Part shown: positions 1 to 13,442 of the stretch, one piece after another
How positions within the stretch are numbered: the first letter of the stretch is position 1
Layout of the letters: the number at the start of each line of letters is the position of its first letter
Assembly: GCF_947179165.1 (NCBI RefSeq)
Contig: NC_077237.1
Coordinates: 12,242,235 to 12,306,234, forward strand
Direction: 5' to 3'
DNA: 64,000 bases
Origin: Solanum dulcamara
Taxonomy: Eukaryota; Streptophyta; Magnoliopsida; Solanales; Solanaceae
Notes under the pieces: model-generated
The model's input: the letters and a program-made list of their open reading frames with translations, nothing else
Told to the model about the DNA's origin: nothing
The model's database searches: none
Translations under genes and position numbers: made by a program

Positions 1-2130
1 TCCAACCGAACCCCTCAGACTACAACCTGCATAAAAGTCAGCCCAATCTAACAGTTCTAATCACATAGGTATATATCATCAACAGTACAACTCAATTCTT
101 AATCAAATCACATCAATCAATAGTATAAGGCACAGGAACAGCAAGGGGTAAACACAGTCCACAAATAGTAAAAGATGTACCATGCAATGCAATGCAATGT
201 CCACGTATAGTGATGTATATTTATTTTAATGATACACGTCTGTTGACTAGTAGGTCAGAAATCATGGGGAACTCACATGGTCTATATATCCGCCGAAATC
301 ATTTTCCTTCGACATAAACATCAATCATCGAAACTATTTTCCTTGGTATAATCATCAATCGCCGGAACCATTTTCCTTCGGCATAGCCAGAAACATTTAC
401 CTTCGATATAATTCTCATATTAATTCTGTCACAGTATATTAGAATCAATGTAAATGGACAAAGTTCATATAAGTCAAAATAATGAAATGATGTCAACAAC
501 AATTCACAACTCATGTCACTATAATCGAATCGCATTTCACAAGTAATCAAAGTCATTATCATATTGAGCACATCATTATAATTCATCAAATTTCTATTTT
601 AGTACCCCTAATTCCTAATTATCAAGTTCGATCACAATAGTCAAATAACCTGACCACTTTTTGTTACTTTTCAATACACATAACAAGAATACAATATTCT
701 ACAAGCTTAAACGAAGGTTTAGAATTTTTTTTGCCTCGAATTTAACCCCAACTACTCTAAAAATTGAGCCTTGCCCTTACGTTGACGCTTTGAATCGATA
801 AAATCTATTTAAATATGAAATCTCAATAAGAAAATGATTTCAACGACACCCAAATCATAATTTTTGAAAACTGAGCTGAAATCAAAATAAAAACCCAATT
901 TCGAAAATGAAGGGTAAATCAAAAAAAATTACATGAAGATGTTCCTTGAATTATTTGAAATCTATTAGTGAAAACCATTTCGAATTTGGAGCTAAAATCA
1001 GTTCATAACCTGAAATTTTATAAAACTCAAGTTCTTGATGAAACCCACATTTTTAGAATCCAAAACAAGAAATTAAAGGTTGAATCACATAATTCTCAAT
1101 TGATATTGATGAATCTAAGTTAAAATCATGTACCCAATTGATCCCATGCAAGAATTCTCCTTGAAATCGCCTATTTCAAGCTTAGAAACTCAACAATGGA
1201 GGAAAAATGACTAAACCCCAACCTTTGAAAAAGGTCACTGTTCAGGCATGGATTGCTCATAACGGACATGACACTCAGCCACGCGATCGCGATGAGTCAC
1301 GGGTCAACTCATTTATTTTGACCCTCACGATCGCAAGAAGGGCTCATGTGATCGCGACTCACCCACCTCGCGATCGCAAAGCACAAGACTTAATACCTAC
1401 GCGATCGCGGGATAAGTTCTTGCGGTCGCGAAGAACAAAACGACTTGCACCAGCAACTGAAAACACAGCAAACACTCCAAACACAAAAGTTCTAGATTGG
1501 ACCTTCGGGATTCGTTCGGAATCCTGTCCACAAAAACCATATATGCTACCCTACTTAATTCAACATTCCGGACTCAATGGATCTGTCAGAATTTGAATTT
1601 GAGGTCCCATTGACCTGAAACTCAATAAGTCGCTACGAAACTAACTTCAAGCCTTAAAATACCAAAACAAGCTCGGAACCTCTAAAAATTCAACCAAGAC
1701 CACCGCTAGTCCTAAAATAATCCCCTGAATCCAATGGAATTTTCAGAATTTTATTTTGAGTATCGAAACTCCGAATGTTGACCAAAGTTAAACCTCTGAT
1801 CAAAATTTCAAGAATTTCCAACTTAGGACCTCAAATCCACGTTACAACTCCAAATCTAATTTCGTCAACTCTCCTAGACCGAATTCCACATTCCGGAGCT
1901 GATGGAATAGAAGAAATTTCATTCTCACTCGTAGCGCCGATTGGTACCAAAAACCACTTTTGAACAATTTAAGCCTCTAAAAACCCAAAAACTTCCAAAA
2001 CTCCAAACTTTTCAATGAATTTCCAAAACCAACACTCAACACTGATCAATAATGACTCGAGACAACTATCGAAAGTGATAAAACAATCATTATAAGAAAA
2101 ATTCCAAAAATGACCTTGAGGTCATTACCA
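1..2130 (+). repeat. Partial long LTR-type repeat, cut by the window edge
   Basis: This coding-free stretch matches, piece by piece, the reverse complement of 31796-34305. Shared blocks include GCGATCGC-rich text (here 1280-1430) and the sequence around 1780-2110. It ends near 2130 with a short inverted motif (TGACCTTGAGGTCATTA) like the one closing the 61485-63423 element. The left terminus is outside the window. Its 290-410 part holds an imperfect repeat built on CCATTTTCCTTCG. The short ORFs at 299-589, 1207-1596 and 1775-1963 have no recognisable domains and are taken as chance frames. No protease, RT or integrase is present, so it is either a solo LTR or one LTR of a larger element. Confidence 0.65.
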
Positions 2131-2399
2131 TCCAACACCTGAAAAGCAAAATTCCACAACGTAACATCCTTTTGAAGACCAGCACATAATTTAATATATA
2201 TCCCTTTTATTTCCCTATCAAACCGTCTGTCCACTCTTTTTTCTATTGTTTCTTTTTCCTTCTTTTGTTAGCTTAAAAGCACCCCCTCACCCTTTCTCTC
2301 CCTTTCAATATTCCATAGCAACATTTACTAAATCCCAAAACAAAAACAAAAAAGCTCCTAACATCTGCCCTTTAAATTTCTTTCCTCATCATCATTATC

Positions 2400-2969
2400 A
2401 TGAACGGGAAAAAAACCCTAAATAGCCCGATAGAAAGCCCGTTATCGGGCAACACGTCCGATAACTTCTCTAAAGAACTAGACAAGTTCCTCCCTATAGC
2501 CAATGTTAGTAGAATAATGAAAAAATCTCTTCCAACCAACGCGAAAATCTCCAAAGAAGCCAAAGAAACCGTTCAAGAATGCGTATCTGAGTTCATTAGC
2601 TTCATCACGGGTGAAGCATCGGATAAATGCCAAAGAGAGAAGAGGAAGACCATCAATGGAGATGACCTTTTATGGGCTATGACAACATTAGGGTTTGAAA
2701 ATTATGTTGGACCCTTAAAAGGTTTTCTTAATAAGTATAGAGAAAGTGAAGGAGAAAAAAATATCATGGCTAGAAATGATGAAACTTTTCATGAACCCAT
2801 TATAACTAGTACTAATAATATTATTAGTACTACTTATAGCAATAATAATGTTACAAAATTCTCACTAGCAAGGCCTGAAATTATTCAGAGCTTTAATAAT
2901 GGGAATTTTTCACAAAATTATGGTGAGAATTTGACATCTAAAGCTAATCTTCATGGGGTTGAATGGTAG
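2400..2969 (+). CDS. NF-YB: NF-YB (HAP3/CBF-A) CCAAT-box transcription factor subunit
   Basis: Intronless 189-aa protein. NF-YB pairs with NF-YC through histone folds, then recruits NF-YA to bind CCAAT boxes in the nucleus. Residues 30-114 form the conserved core: it opens with [13 protein letters not shown] (DNA contact), continues through [19 protein letters not shown] and [19 protein letters not shown], and ends [13 protein letters not shown] then LNKYRE. The core has the non-LEC1 form common to most NF-YBs. Divergent points are ITG for the usual VTG and [11 protein letters not shown] for the usual EPLKVYLQRF. The C-terminal tail (120-189) is rich in Asn, Ser and Thr and matches nothing I recognise. 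The start is the first ATG in frame and gives a typical short N-terminus. Which NF-YB paralogue it is cannot be decided here. Confidence 0.93.
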   Translation: MNGKKTLNSPIESPLSGNTSDNFSKELDKFLPIANVSRIMKKSLPTNAKISKEAKETVQECVSEFISFITGEASDKCQREKRKTINGDDLLWAMTTLGFENYVGPLKGFLNKYRESEGEKNIMARNDETFHEPIITSTNNIISTTYSNNNVTKFSLARPEIIQSFNNGNFSQNYGENLTSKANLHGVEW

Positions 2970-5900
2970 ATTTTTATTTTTTTGAAAAAAATAATATTAC
3001 GTTCTTGTTTCTTAATTAAAATATTTTATTGCTTTTTCTTTTTCGTTTTTAAATTAACATATTTTATTGCTTTTATATATAGTACGTGTTAAGTATTATA
3101 GTTGAATTTATAGGTTTGCTGATTATGTATCTTTCTGATGTAATGAATGAGCTGATTCATCAATGTCATGTTGTTATTATTAATATCTAGTCAAATAGTT
3201 GTTGGTTTTAATTAATTGATAAAGAATCAAATGCTAACTTTTATTTTGCGAAAATGTTTTTTAAGTATTGAATTTTTTTAGGGATTAAGTTGAACTATAA
3301 CAACACGTATTCTACGTAACAAGTTTGAATATAAATAGAGTAATTACTTACTATTAGTTTATTGACGATTAAATTAAATTGATGGTGTGAAAGTTTTTTA
3401 CACTGCATATATAATAAGCTTCGATCCATCGAGAAAAAATCATATGAAATTTAAGATGATTATATAGTTTAAGAGTTCCCTCTATATTCTTCATTATTAA
3501 TTCAATAAAATTAATTAAGGAAATGATTAAATATGAAGCTTGTGTTTCTAGACAATATTATATTCATTGCAATTAATTAGCTAGCTTCTACTAATAAACT
3601 AATCACTCCCACCGTAGAAACTTTACCATTGAGTTTGTATGCTCATGATATTCTTAATATTTTAGAACATAATAACTAAGTCAAGTATATGTGCAAAAAA
3701 ATAAAATTATTTGACAGTTCTAGTAATTGGCATTTTATTGGTCCAAGAAAAGAAGCTGACCATTCAATGTTAAAGTTAATTATATATGTTCTATCTTTGT
3801 AAATGGAGTGAGATGAGTCCTCATTGATAACTAGGTCCACCAACAATTATAAAAATATGCATATCTTCATACATCATTTTCGTAATAACGATTTTTTTTA
3901 TTGATGATAAAAAAAATTATACTTGTTATTTTTGGATATATTTAAAATAAATCTTACTTTATTATAATAACTCGCAAATCATATACAAAAATAAAGAATA
4001 CTAAACAATTCATGTATGATGAGCTCAACCAAAAAGGCAATAGAAATTGCTAAACATAATTTTAGGTTGAGCACTCATTTATTTTCTTTGTCTCTTTTCT
4101 ATAAAAAGGACTTTTACAATGATTAGTGTGGAGAAAATGATCCCTATGCACCCCTTTATAAAATTTGCCCCTTGAAAATTACACGGCAGAGTTTTATTTG
4201 AAATATATACAAATTAAAATAATTATATATACTATTAAGGTATATTATTATATTGTATATTATTAAGGTATTATACAATATCTAAATTGTATATCTTGAA
4301 GGTATATAAAGTACATATTTGATGGATATTCTTATAAAGTACATAAGAACCCTATTGTATTATGTAATTAACAAAAATATTTACACGAATCAACTTTATA
4401 GAAGGTATACTATATAATTGAACATTATGCTGAAACTTGAACACCCTGCCATGTACATTTTTAGTGCCTAATTGACCACATGTTTTGCTATATTAAGTCA
4501 CTCAAATATTCCAAAAGGAAGGCCAAACCATCTTGTCTAATATTAGTAGTCCTTTTGTGATCATGAAAAGTTTTGTATGACTAAAAAATCAACTTATTTT
4601 AAAAAGTATTTTTTAAAAAAAGAATTTGTGAGAAACAGTTTGTATTTGATTATCAATTTGAGAAATTATAATTTTGAATTTGTGGATTTTAAAATAAAAT
4701 TATTCAGAGTTTGATAAATTATTTATAGATATTAAATAATTTTTTTATCGAAACAAAAGATCTTGAGCTAGAGGAAGAGAAATGGATTGTGTCTTAATTG
4801 CTTATGTGTTAGGCAAGCGCCCTGGCTATAATATAATGAGGAGATACGAAGAAAACATGAAATTAGCTACGAAATGTGTCAGCAATTTCTAGTTAATTCA
4901 TTGCTAAAGTTTCTATCTAATATTTTCTTATAATTCATCACTAATTCATAACTAAATAGCATTAACATAGAATTTTGTTGTTTAGTTACGTAAATTTAGA
5001 TTTTTTGTTTGTTTGTCCATATACTATTATTAATAACAAGCACATCATTCTTAAATCATGGAATACTGATTTTGATAATTCTTCAGAGAAATTTCTTTAT
5101 GGTTAACTTTTCCTAGACTTTCAATGAACTATATTGTGGATGTGGATCCCTTAGTAAAATTGCTAGTGGTATTTGTTAATCTCCTTATGCTAACAAGTAC
5201 ACTACCAAATAGACTACTAATCTTTATAATAAAGTCCCAAGTCCATATTTGTTTTGAGTGACATGATGTGTGTATATATAAAAAAAAAAAAATTAGATCT
5301 TAATAATGCGTTTTAAAAATGTGCGAGCCTATTTTTAAAGCGAATAATATCACTGATGAGTTATATTATTACAAAATTGTAAGTCAATAACCAGAGTCGA
5401 TCTTTACTTTTTTTTTCTTGAGATTTTTATATTTGAATAATACGAACTATCTAAACAAAAAAATTTTACAGTCCGTTCCCATTAACCACTCGGGAATCGT
5501 CTTAGGAAGAATCAATTTTAGTCCTAAAAATAGAGTATTAGTAAAGAGCTTATTTTTGTTATTTTGACTTAAAATAAATATTTAAAAGTACTTTTTAATT
5601 TTATCCGTATATTACAAAATACTTAAAAATTATTTTAACCTAAGAATACCTAAAATAAGTCAATCCAAACAGATTCTAAAAAACCACTTATCACTTATCC
5701 TTTTGTCCTTTTCTGTTTTGTCCAAAATTTAATCTAATTATTTTTAGATGACTCTAAATGACTCTTAGCCCAAAGTTGTTGAGGAAATGTCCCTTTATAT
5801 TTCATTAATCTATCCTAGCAGGCATGTTTTATTTTCTTAATGTGGTTTAGGTGAAGCTGGCCGGGAAACAATTAATAAAATGTCAAAAAAAAAAAGGAAA

Positions 5901-6814
5901 GTCCTTATGGGTTGGTGGAATAAGAGAAAATAATTTTGAAATAAAATATTAAATTATTTTATATCTTATTTAGCTATGAAGATCAATTAATCTCAAAGAC
6001 TATTTTATATCAAAATAATAAAATTAACTATCTCATATAAAATATAAAATAACTAATTTCATCGAATATGGTTATCATCTCTAGGCTGCTATTTTAAGTC
6101 TTTCTTCAGCATATGAAGCTACTTCGTCGATGTTATCAAACAGATTCCAAATATAATATTTTATGTTTTCTAGCAAAAGAATATTCAAACTACTAAATAT
6201 GATTTTTAAAAATTATAACCAAATTTAACTTTATCTTCAAAGATTTCAAATAAAGTGAAAAATATATTTAATCAATAGTATGTAGTAAATTTTATATGAG
6301 ATCTAATTAATGACATTACGTGATTATCTATTTTGAGATATTACTTTTTAGAATAAATTTAATTTTATCTGATGTAAATTAATCAAGTTGAGTGATTTTA
6401 CTAGCTTTTAGTAATTGAACTATGTAAATCATATTTTAAAAATGTAGATTCAAATTTTAAATACTTTTTGTGAAAAGTATAATTAAACACAACTTCAATT
6501 TTGAAATAGAGGGAGTAGTAACTGAATTTTTGAGTTTTTTTCATAGTTTAAAATAAGTGAATTGTTCAAAATTCAAGATAAATGTTGGAATTTTTTTCAG
6601 TTTTGCCCTTCATTTACATTTTTTAGGTGATAAATTTAAGAGAGTTAATTGCTCATATTTATAATTTTATTTTAAATTATTTTTATTTTCAAGAATAGTT
6701 TGAAAACTACTTAAGGGATAAAAGTGAAAAGTAATGTTCAATTTATGTCCTAAATTTTTATTCTTAATAAGTATGCATTTACTCATAAATTCAGTTAATA
6801 TGAAATAGGGGAAG
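2970..6814. other. Intergenic AT-rich region, no gene seen
   Basis: No supported coding region follows NF-YB for about 3.8 kb. The sequence is AT-rich, with poly-A and poly-T runs and short ORFs without domains. A stretch near 5540-5680 ends AAGTCAATCCAAACAGATTC, which resembles the end of the Tourist-like MITE at 47562-47770 and may be a decayed copy. Confidence 0.6.
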
Positions 6815-7050
6815 TACCTTTTTCTGTTCCAATTTATATGACTCACGTTCATTTTTGATCGATTTCAAAAAGAATAATATATATATATATATATTAGTAG
6901 TAATCTAAAATTTACATTTTACCCTTAATGAAATGAGTTATAGTCACAAAAAACATCTATAATTTAATTTTAGACCAGAAATTTTAAAAATATATTACTT
7001 TTTTTAAAATTTCATATCAGATCAAACTACGTGACATAAATTGATATGTG
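6815..7050. mobile_element. Probable MITE with CAATTTAT termini
   Basis: The left part carries TTCTGTTCCAATTTATATGA and the right part carries GTGACATAAATTGATATGTG, whose reverse complement matches the left core (CAATTTATRTSAC). Such ends are common in short non-autonomous DNA transposons of nightshades. There is no coding content, and a (TA)n run sits at 6880-6895. The exact ends and target duplication are unclear. Confidence 0.4.
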
Positions 7051-7102
7051 GGTGGAATCTAGACGGTGAGAAAAACAAAAACTTAATAGTAGTAGTTGTT
7101 AA

Positions 7103-7332
7103 TGTTATAAAATAAGCCACCTTAGCATAATAAAAAGGAGAGATTAAGAGAAAAATAAGAAAGAGCAGATCTAATTTTTTTGTATAGCAGCAATAACTAT
7201 TTATAGCCAATGCAAATCTGAGATTGATACAAGTTGAGGAATCAACTTGGACGACAAAATATGGTGGAGAAGAAAAATGTGGACAAAAAGAAAGAAAAAG
7301 AAAGGGGGAAAGGAACAGCCGCCAATATAACA
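7103..7332 (-). repeat. Copia 3' LTR
   Basis: Direct-repeat partner of 13443-13670, with TGTTAT..ATAACA ends. The two share long near-identical stretches, such as the part reading AGCAGATCTAATTTTTTTGT. Numerous substitutions separate them, so insertion was not recent. The purine-rich tract just right of 7332, read on the minus strand, marks this copy as the 3' LTR. Confidence 0.9.
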
Positions 7333-7639
7333 CTCTCCCTTGGATGTCCACGTGTAGTGTGTCTCATTAAAAATTTTACAAGAAATAATATACATAGTTA
7401 TTCTGAACACCCATAGATCTTGTGTCTCGTTAAAACCTTACTAGGAAAAACCCAGTGGGAAAAAGCCTAATGAAAAAAAAGAGTACACACATCTGGTAAT
7501 ACGTCTTGATTGCTGCCTTATTAAAAACATTATCAGGAAAACCCAGTAGGACAAAACCTTGGTTAAGGGAAAAAGAGTGCAGCGCGTATTTTACTCCCTC
7601 TGATGAAAATTTCATTTGATATGTTGGAGACGACGCATT

Positions 7640-8885
7640 CCAATCTTATATCTTAGCTTCTCAAAAGTTGATGTTGGTAATGCCTTTGTGAATAAATCTG
7701 CAAGGTTATCACTCGAACGAACTTGTTGTACATCAATATCACCATTCTTCTAGAGATCTTGTGTGAAGAATAATTTTGGTGAAATATGTTTCGTTCTGTC
7801 TCCTTTTATTAATCCACCTTTCAATTGAGCTATACACACAGCATTGTCTTCGAATATAACTGTGGGTACTTTGACATCATTTTTCAGGCTGCATCTTTCT
7901 TTGATGAACTGTATCATCGATCTCAACCACACACATTCTCTACTTGCTTCATGAATTACTATTATTTCAGCATGATTTGAAGAAGTAGCAACAATAGACT
8001 GCTTTGTAGATCGTCATGATACAACAGTTCCTCCGTATGTAAATAGATAGTCTATTTGAGATCGAATTTTATGTGGGTCTGATAAATAACTTACATCTGC
8101 ATAACCAATAAGGTATGCACAACCTTTGTTAATATAAAACAAACGCATATTAATAGTATCCTTTAGGTATCGCAAAATACGCTTGATGTCATTCCAATGC
8201 ATTCGCGTTGGGGATGAACTATACTTTGCTAGCAAATTAACAGAAAATGTTATATCGGATATGGTTGTGTTGGCAAGATACATAAGTGCACCAATTGCAC
8301 TGAGATATGGTACTTCACGACCAAGAAGTTCTTCAACCTCTTCTGGAGGTCGAAATGGATGTTTTTCCAATTCAAGTGATCGAACAATCATTGGAGTGCT
8401 TAATAGATGTACTTTGTCCATGTAAAATCATTTTAAGATTTTCTCAGTGTAGGCAGATTGGTGGACAAAGACCCATCTTCTAAATGTTCAATTTGCAGAC
8501 CTAGACAAAGTTTTGTCTTTCCAAGATCTTTTATCTCAAATTCTTTCTTTAGATATTCAATTGCCTTTTGGACCTCTTCAGGGGTTCCAATGAGATTTAT
8601 GTCATCAACATAAACGGCGAGTATAACAAACTCTGATTTCATTTTCTTAATAAAAACACATGGATAAATGACATCATTTATAAAACCTTCATTTATCAAG
8701 TGCTCACTAAGGCGATTATACCACATACGCCTAGATTGTTTCAGACCATATAATGATCTTTGCAGTTTCATTAAGTACATCTCCCGAGACTTAGTACATG
8801 CTTCAGGCAATTTTAATCCTTCTGAAATTTTCATGTAAATTTCATTATCAAGTGAACTATAAAGGTAAGCTGTAACTACATCCAT
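7640..8885 (-). pseudogene. Copia reverse transcriptase / RNase H remnants
   Basis: On the minus strand, the frame 8885-8433 (150 aa) has the Copia RT core: DVVTAYLY near its start, QRSLYGLKQSRRMWY at 42-56 and the catalytic YVDD at 92-95. The frame 8421-8014 continues with GALMYLANTTISDITFSVN and the RNase H region, and 7932-7750 carries the terminal part (FEDNAVCIAQ, then RTKHI). Frame breaks and stops separate the three, so the polyprotein is broken. The enzyme would copy element RNA into DNA and remove the RNA strand. Confidence 0.9.
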
Positions 8886-9292
8886 TAGATGTATTTAAGA
8901 TCTTTAGATATAGCTAAAATGATGAATTATCAAAAAGTTATTTCATCCATAACAGGTGAATATGTTTCTTCATAGTTAACCCTGGGTTTTTGAGAGAATC
9001 CTTGTACAACAAGGCGTACCTTGTATCTTATAATTTCATTTCTCTCATTTCATTTTTGCACAAAAATCCATCTATAGACAACTGGTTTTACACCTTCAGG
9101 AGTTTGGACTACAGGTCCAAAAACCTCACGTTTAGCAAGTGAGTCTAATTCTGATTGAATTGTCTTTTGTCATTCTGGCCAATCACATCTACGCCGACAT
9201 TCTTCGATGGAATTAGGCTCAAGACTTTCACTATCTTGTATGAGATTAATTGCAACATTGTCTGCAAAAATATTATCCACCATAATTTTTGA

Positions 9293-11064
9293 TCAATCTA
9301 AATTTATCTCATTACCGGTAGAACTTATTGAAAGTTCTTCATTCACTTGAGTCTTGGGTTCACTAATTTCTTTAGGAATATCAGGACTACTCAAATCTTG
9401 ACCTTTTTCAGGAGGTTCTTTTGTAGTATAATTTTCGTTATTCCTCACGCTTCTCTTTCTAGAATTTTTATCCTTTGAACCCAATGATCTACCACGCTTC
9501 AGGCGTGTTCGGGATTCAGAAGCTATGATACTAGTAGATGGTCCTTTTGGGACATCAATCCGGATAGGCACATTCACTGCAGGGATATGTGACTTAGTTA
9601 TACATTTCAAATCAGTAAATGCATCTGGCATTTGATTTGATATTTTCTGTAAGTAGATGATCTTCTGGACCTCCTGCTCACATGTGCGGGTGGATGGATC
9701 AAAATGAGATAATGATGAAACTTTCCACGCAATTTCTTTTTGGGGTTTCTTTTTCTCTCTCCCTAATTACGGGAAAGTTGTTTCATCAAACCGACAATCT
9801 GTAAATCGAATAGTGAATAAGTCTCTAATTAACGGTTTAAGGTATTGAATTATGGAGGGTGAGTCAAACCCAATATAGATGCCCAACCTCGTTGAGGGCC
9901 CATTTTTGTACGTTGTGGTGGTGCTACAGGCACGTATACCACACAACCAAAAATTCGTAGATGGGCTATATTTGGCTCATGAACAAATACTAATTGTGAG
10001 AAAGAGTATTTATTATAATATATCAGACTGAGACGTACAAGTGTTGTTGCCTGTAAGATAGCATGACCCCAAACAGTAATCGATAATTTTATTTTCATTA
10101 GTAGAGGTCTGGCTATCAATTGTAGGCGCTTAATAAATGACTTGGCAAAACCATTTTGAGTATGAACATGAGCAACATGATGTTCAATTTTTATCCCAAT
10201 TGATAAGCAATAATCATCAAAAGATTGGGATGTAAATTCTCCAACATTATCAAGGAGAATAGCCTTAATTGGATAATCTGAGAATTGTGCCCTTAATCGT
10301 ATTATTTGTGCTAACAACTTTGTAAACGCCAAGTTGCGAGATGATAAGAGGCACACATGAGACCATCTAGATGATGCATCTATTAGGACCATAAAATATC
10401 TAAACAATCTACTATATGAATGAATAGGTCCATATATATCTCCATGTATACGTTCTAAAAAGTCAGGAGATTCGATGCCAACCTTCAGGGTCGATTGTCT
10501 AGCAATTAATTTTCCTTGATAACAAGCAGCACATGAAAATTCATCATTCGTAAGAATCTTTTGGTTCTTTAATGGATGTCTAATTGAATTTTCAAGAATT
10601 CATCTCATCATTATTGATCCAGGATGACCTATTCGATCATGCCATAACACAAATATATTTAGATCAGTAAACTTCTGGTTTACGATCAAATGTGTTTCAA
10701 TTGCACTAATTTTTGCATAATATAGGCCAAACGATAAAGTTGGTAATTTTTCCAAAATATATTTCTGGCCTGAGACACTTTTGGTTATACCAAGGTATTC
10801 AGTATTCATTTCATCTAGTGTCTCAACATGATATCCATTTTTGCGGATATTTTTAAAACTTAACAAGTTTCTTGGGGATTTAGAAGAGAATAGTGCATCA
10901 TTTATAACGATTTTTGTCCCCTTAGGCAGAAATATAGTAGCTTTTTTGGAGCATTCAATCATTTTTGAATTACCAGAAATTGTAGTAACATTTGCTTTTC
11001 TTCTAAGCAAGTTAAAAAAAAAAATTCTCGTCTTTAAAAATAACATGAGTTGTTCCACTATCAA
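9293..11064 (-). pseudogene. Copia gag-pre-integrase and integrase remnants
   Basis: Minus-strand frame 11064-10600 ends with the integrase zinc-binding region (LWHDRIGHPGSIMMR). Frame 10407-9850 is the catalytic core, with LIDASSRW (first Asp) and LLDNVGEFTSQSFDDY (second Asp). The third acidic residue is lost: the usual NGLAESFIKRLQ reads NGFAKSFIKRLQ here, replacing the DDE glutamate with lysine. Frame 9631-9293 is the variable linker between integrase and RT. The fragments are split by stops, so the integrase is inactive both by frame and by residue. Confidence 0.88.
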
Positions 11065-12090
11065 TTATACAAATATCCTCATGATTGATCATTGATCCAA
11101 ATAAAATTTGAGGCATATCCATTTTTCTTCAAAAAGAAATAAAGTAAATATTATAATTAATACATGGCTCATTAGACAAATTTTATTTATTTACATGGAC
11201 TAGAAATATCATTTAGTACACACAAATAACAAGAAAATTATTTAAATATTATTAGGCTTATCAATATTCACATTGGCTTCTGAAAAATTAAGGAAATCAG
11301 CTACATCCAGATGCATAGGCTCAATATTATCTTCAGAGATAAAGTTTGTCTCTGGATTATTTTCTGCCCTCTTCAAGGATGCCTGATATAGCTGAACTAG
11401 ACGTTTTGATGACCGACAAGTCCGCGATCAATGCACCATACCTCCACATCTATGACATATACTTTCTGAATTTTTCTTTGGTAAAGCTTCTGGCTTTTCA
11501 CTCTTCTTTTTATACTGCTGATCATTTCTCGGTGTCAGCCGAGTATCATGATTATAATTTCTTCTTCGACCATGACCACGATCACAATTGGGGTCATGAC
11601 CTCTTTCTCATTGGTTATAATTTGTTTGATTCACTTCAGGGAGTGGCAAAGAACCAACAGGCCAACTATCATGATTTTTCATTAATAGTTTATTGTGGCG
11701 TTCAGTAATCAGAAGGTGAAAAAGTAATTCAGAATAATTTTTAAAATTCTTTTCGTGATATTGCTGCTGCAGGAGCATATTCGCGGGTGGAAATGTGGAG
11801 TATGTCTTTTCAAGTTTATCTTGCTCAGTGATTTTTTCTCCGCATAAATTTAACTGAGCTATAATTCTAAACAAGGCAGAATTATATTCAGTTATATTTT
11901 TGAAATCCATTAATCTCAGATTTAGCCAATCATGACGTGCTTGTGGAAGCATGACCAACTTCAGGTGGTCATATCTTTCTTTTAAATTTTTTTACAGTTT
12001 AAGAGTGTCTTTTAATGTGAGATATTATAATTTTAACCCCTCATCAAGATGGTGTTGGAAAAATATCATGGCTTTGACACGGTCTTGACT

Positions 12091-13213
12091 ATGGCTGGGC
12101 ATTCGGTATTCGGTTCGGTATTTTCAAAGTTCGAGTTCAATAATTTGATAATCGATAATTCAAAGTATATACCAAATACCAAACTTTCAAACTTCGGTTC
12201 GGTAATTTGATAATCGGTAAATCAAACTTCGGTTTGGTAATTCGATAATCGGTAAATCAAACTTCGATTCGGTACGGTATTCGATAATACCATATTTTTT
12301 TAATAGTTAATGTACAATAAATATTTATTCGCATTTAATATTTACATTAACATAAAGAATACATATCTTAACTTATATTTTTATTACTACACCATAATTA
12401 AGTAATATATGCATTTTAACTTTTCTTATACCGAAACCAAAATTGCTCTGAAGCCACATTCTACGGAGGAGAAATAATACATCATAAACAAAGAGAAAAT
12501 AATTTATGAATAGATACAGAATAAAAAAAATATTATCATGCAATAAAAATGATGAACAACAACAACAACAACAACAAACCCAGTATAATCCCATAATGTG
12601 GGGTCTGGGGAATAAAATGATGAAAAAAAGAGTGAAAACAAAAATCTCTAATATATCACACATAATTTTTATACATATGTTTTTCTTTGAATTATTCAAA
12701 AACTCTACATCACTGCACTAATTATTAATTAGTTCCTACAAAGATATGAAAGAGTTGGAATCTTTTGTTTTCAATGTAACTACCAAACAGTTTATGTAGA
12801 TAACTGACGTGGTGAATCATGCAAAGTGAAATTAGAATTCTTAACCAATTGCATAAATTTAAAATTAGAATTTATAATTTTTACATGTACATGCAGTTAT
12901 CCATTATGTACGTGTTTGAAAGTGTGCATATAATATGCTGTAAATGTGGGAAAGTTGAAATGAAAATGGTAAGGAAAATGAAAAAATGGGATAGTTTCCT
13001 CTTACTAAACTCTTCTCTTTTTGATAAAAAAATTTTTTAGTTTTTTTGTTGTAAAAATAATAATAAAAAAATGTTATTCGGTATTTCTCGAATATCGAAA
13101 TCGAAATATCGAATTTTATATTTCAGTACCGAATACCGAATTGAATTACCGAAATACCGAAATAGCCAGTTCGATTCGGTAATTCGGTTTTCGATATTTT
13201 ATGCCCAGTCCTA
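12091..13213. mobile_element. Non-autonomous hAT element nested in Copia gag
   Basis: The ends are ATGGCTGGGCAT on the left and ATGCCCAGTCCTA on the right, imperfect inverted repeats of the plant hAT type. They are flanked by the same 9 bp, GTCTTGACT, at 12082-12090 and 13214-13222, of which 8 would be the usual hAT duplication. Both subterminal regions repeat CGGTAATTCGGT-like text, the right end inverted relative to the left. No transposase is visible in 1.1 kb. The target duplication lies in gag codons, so this insertion came after the Copia. Confidence 0.85.
12556..12610 (-). mobile_element. Very short RTE/SINE-type 3' tail nested in the hAT element
   Basis: About 55 bp. On the plus strand it opens with ACAACAACAACAACAACAAC and continues CCCAGTATAATCCCATAATG then TGGGGTCTGGGG. 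This is the reverse complement of the 3' end of the RTE LINE at 34693-38623. Flanks are AATAAAAATGATGA (12542-12555) and AATAAAATGATGA (12611-12623), a target duplication with a one-base length difference. It is a severely 5'-truncated retroposon, the third level of nesting here. Confidence 0.75.
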
Positions 13214-13442
13214 GTCTTGACTAGATGCCGTATTGTCATCTTTGATGGTGTCTGCCAAATTCATCGATTCTAGATATATTTCGGTATCTAGTGCCCATGA
13301 TGAGTAGATTTTTTTCAGAAATATCAAGAGCAATAAATTCAAGTTTTGAGATATTAGACATTTTAAGAAAATAAATTTTTTATCCCTTTTATTACCTTCT
13401 TAAAAATATAGCACAAAGCAATGAAAGTTCGTACTATTAACG

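Larger units (their letters stand above)
11410..13361 (-). pseudogene. Copia gag, split by an hAT insertion
   Basis: On the minus strand gag starts at 13361 with MSNISKLEFIALDIS, shifts frame soon after, and is interrupted by the hAT element at 12091-13213. It resumes left of 12091 and runs through the frame 11958-11608 (LNLRLMDFKNITEY, YHEKNFKNYSEL). The CCHC zinc knuckle near 11410-11450 reads CHRCGGMVH-stop-SRTC: spacing of C-x2-C-x4-H-x4-C is kept, but the codon after His is TGA where Trp is expected. Gag would package element RNA; this copy is dead. Confidence 0.85.

Noticed and set aside
1207..1596. 129-aa ORF at 1207-1596
   Set aside because: Lies in the LTR-type repeat. Its sequence comes from GCGATCGC-rich repeat text with no family similarity.
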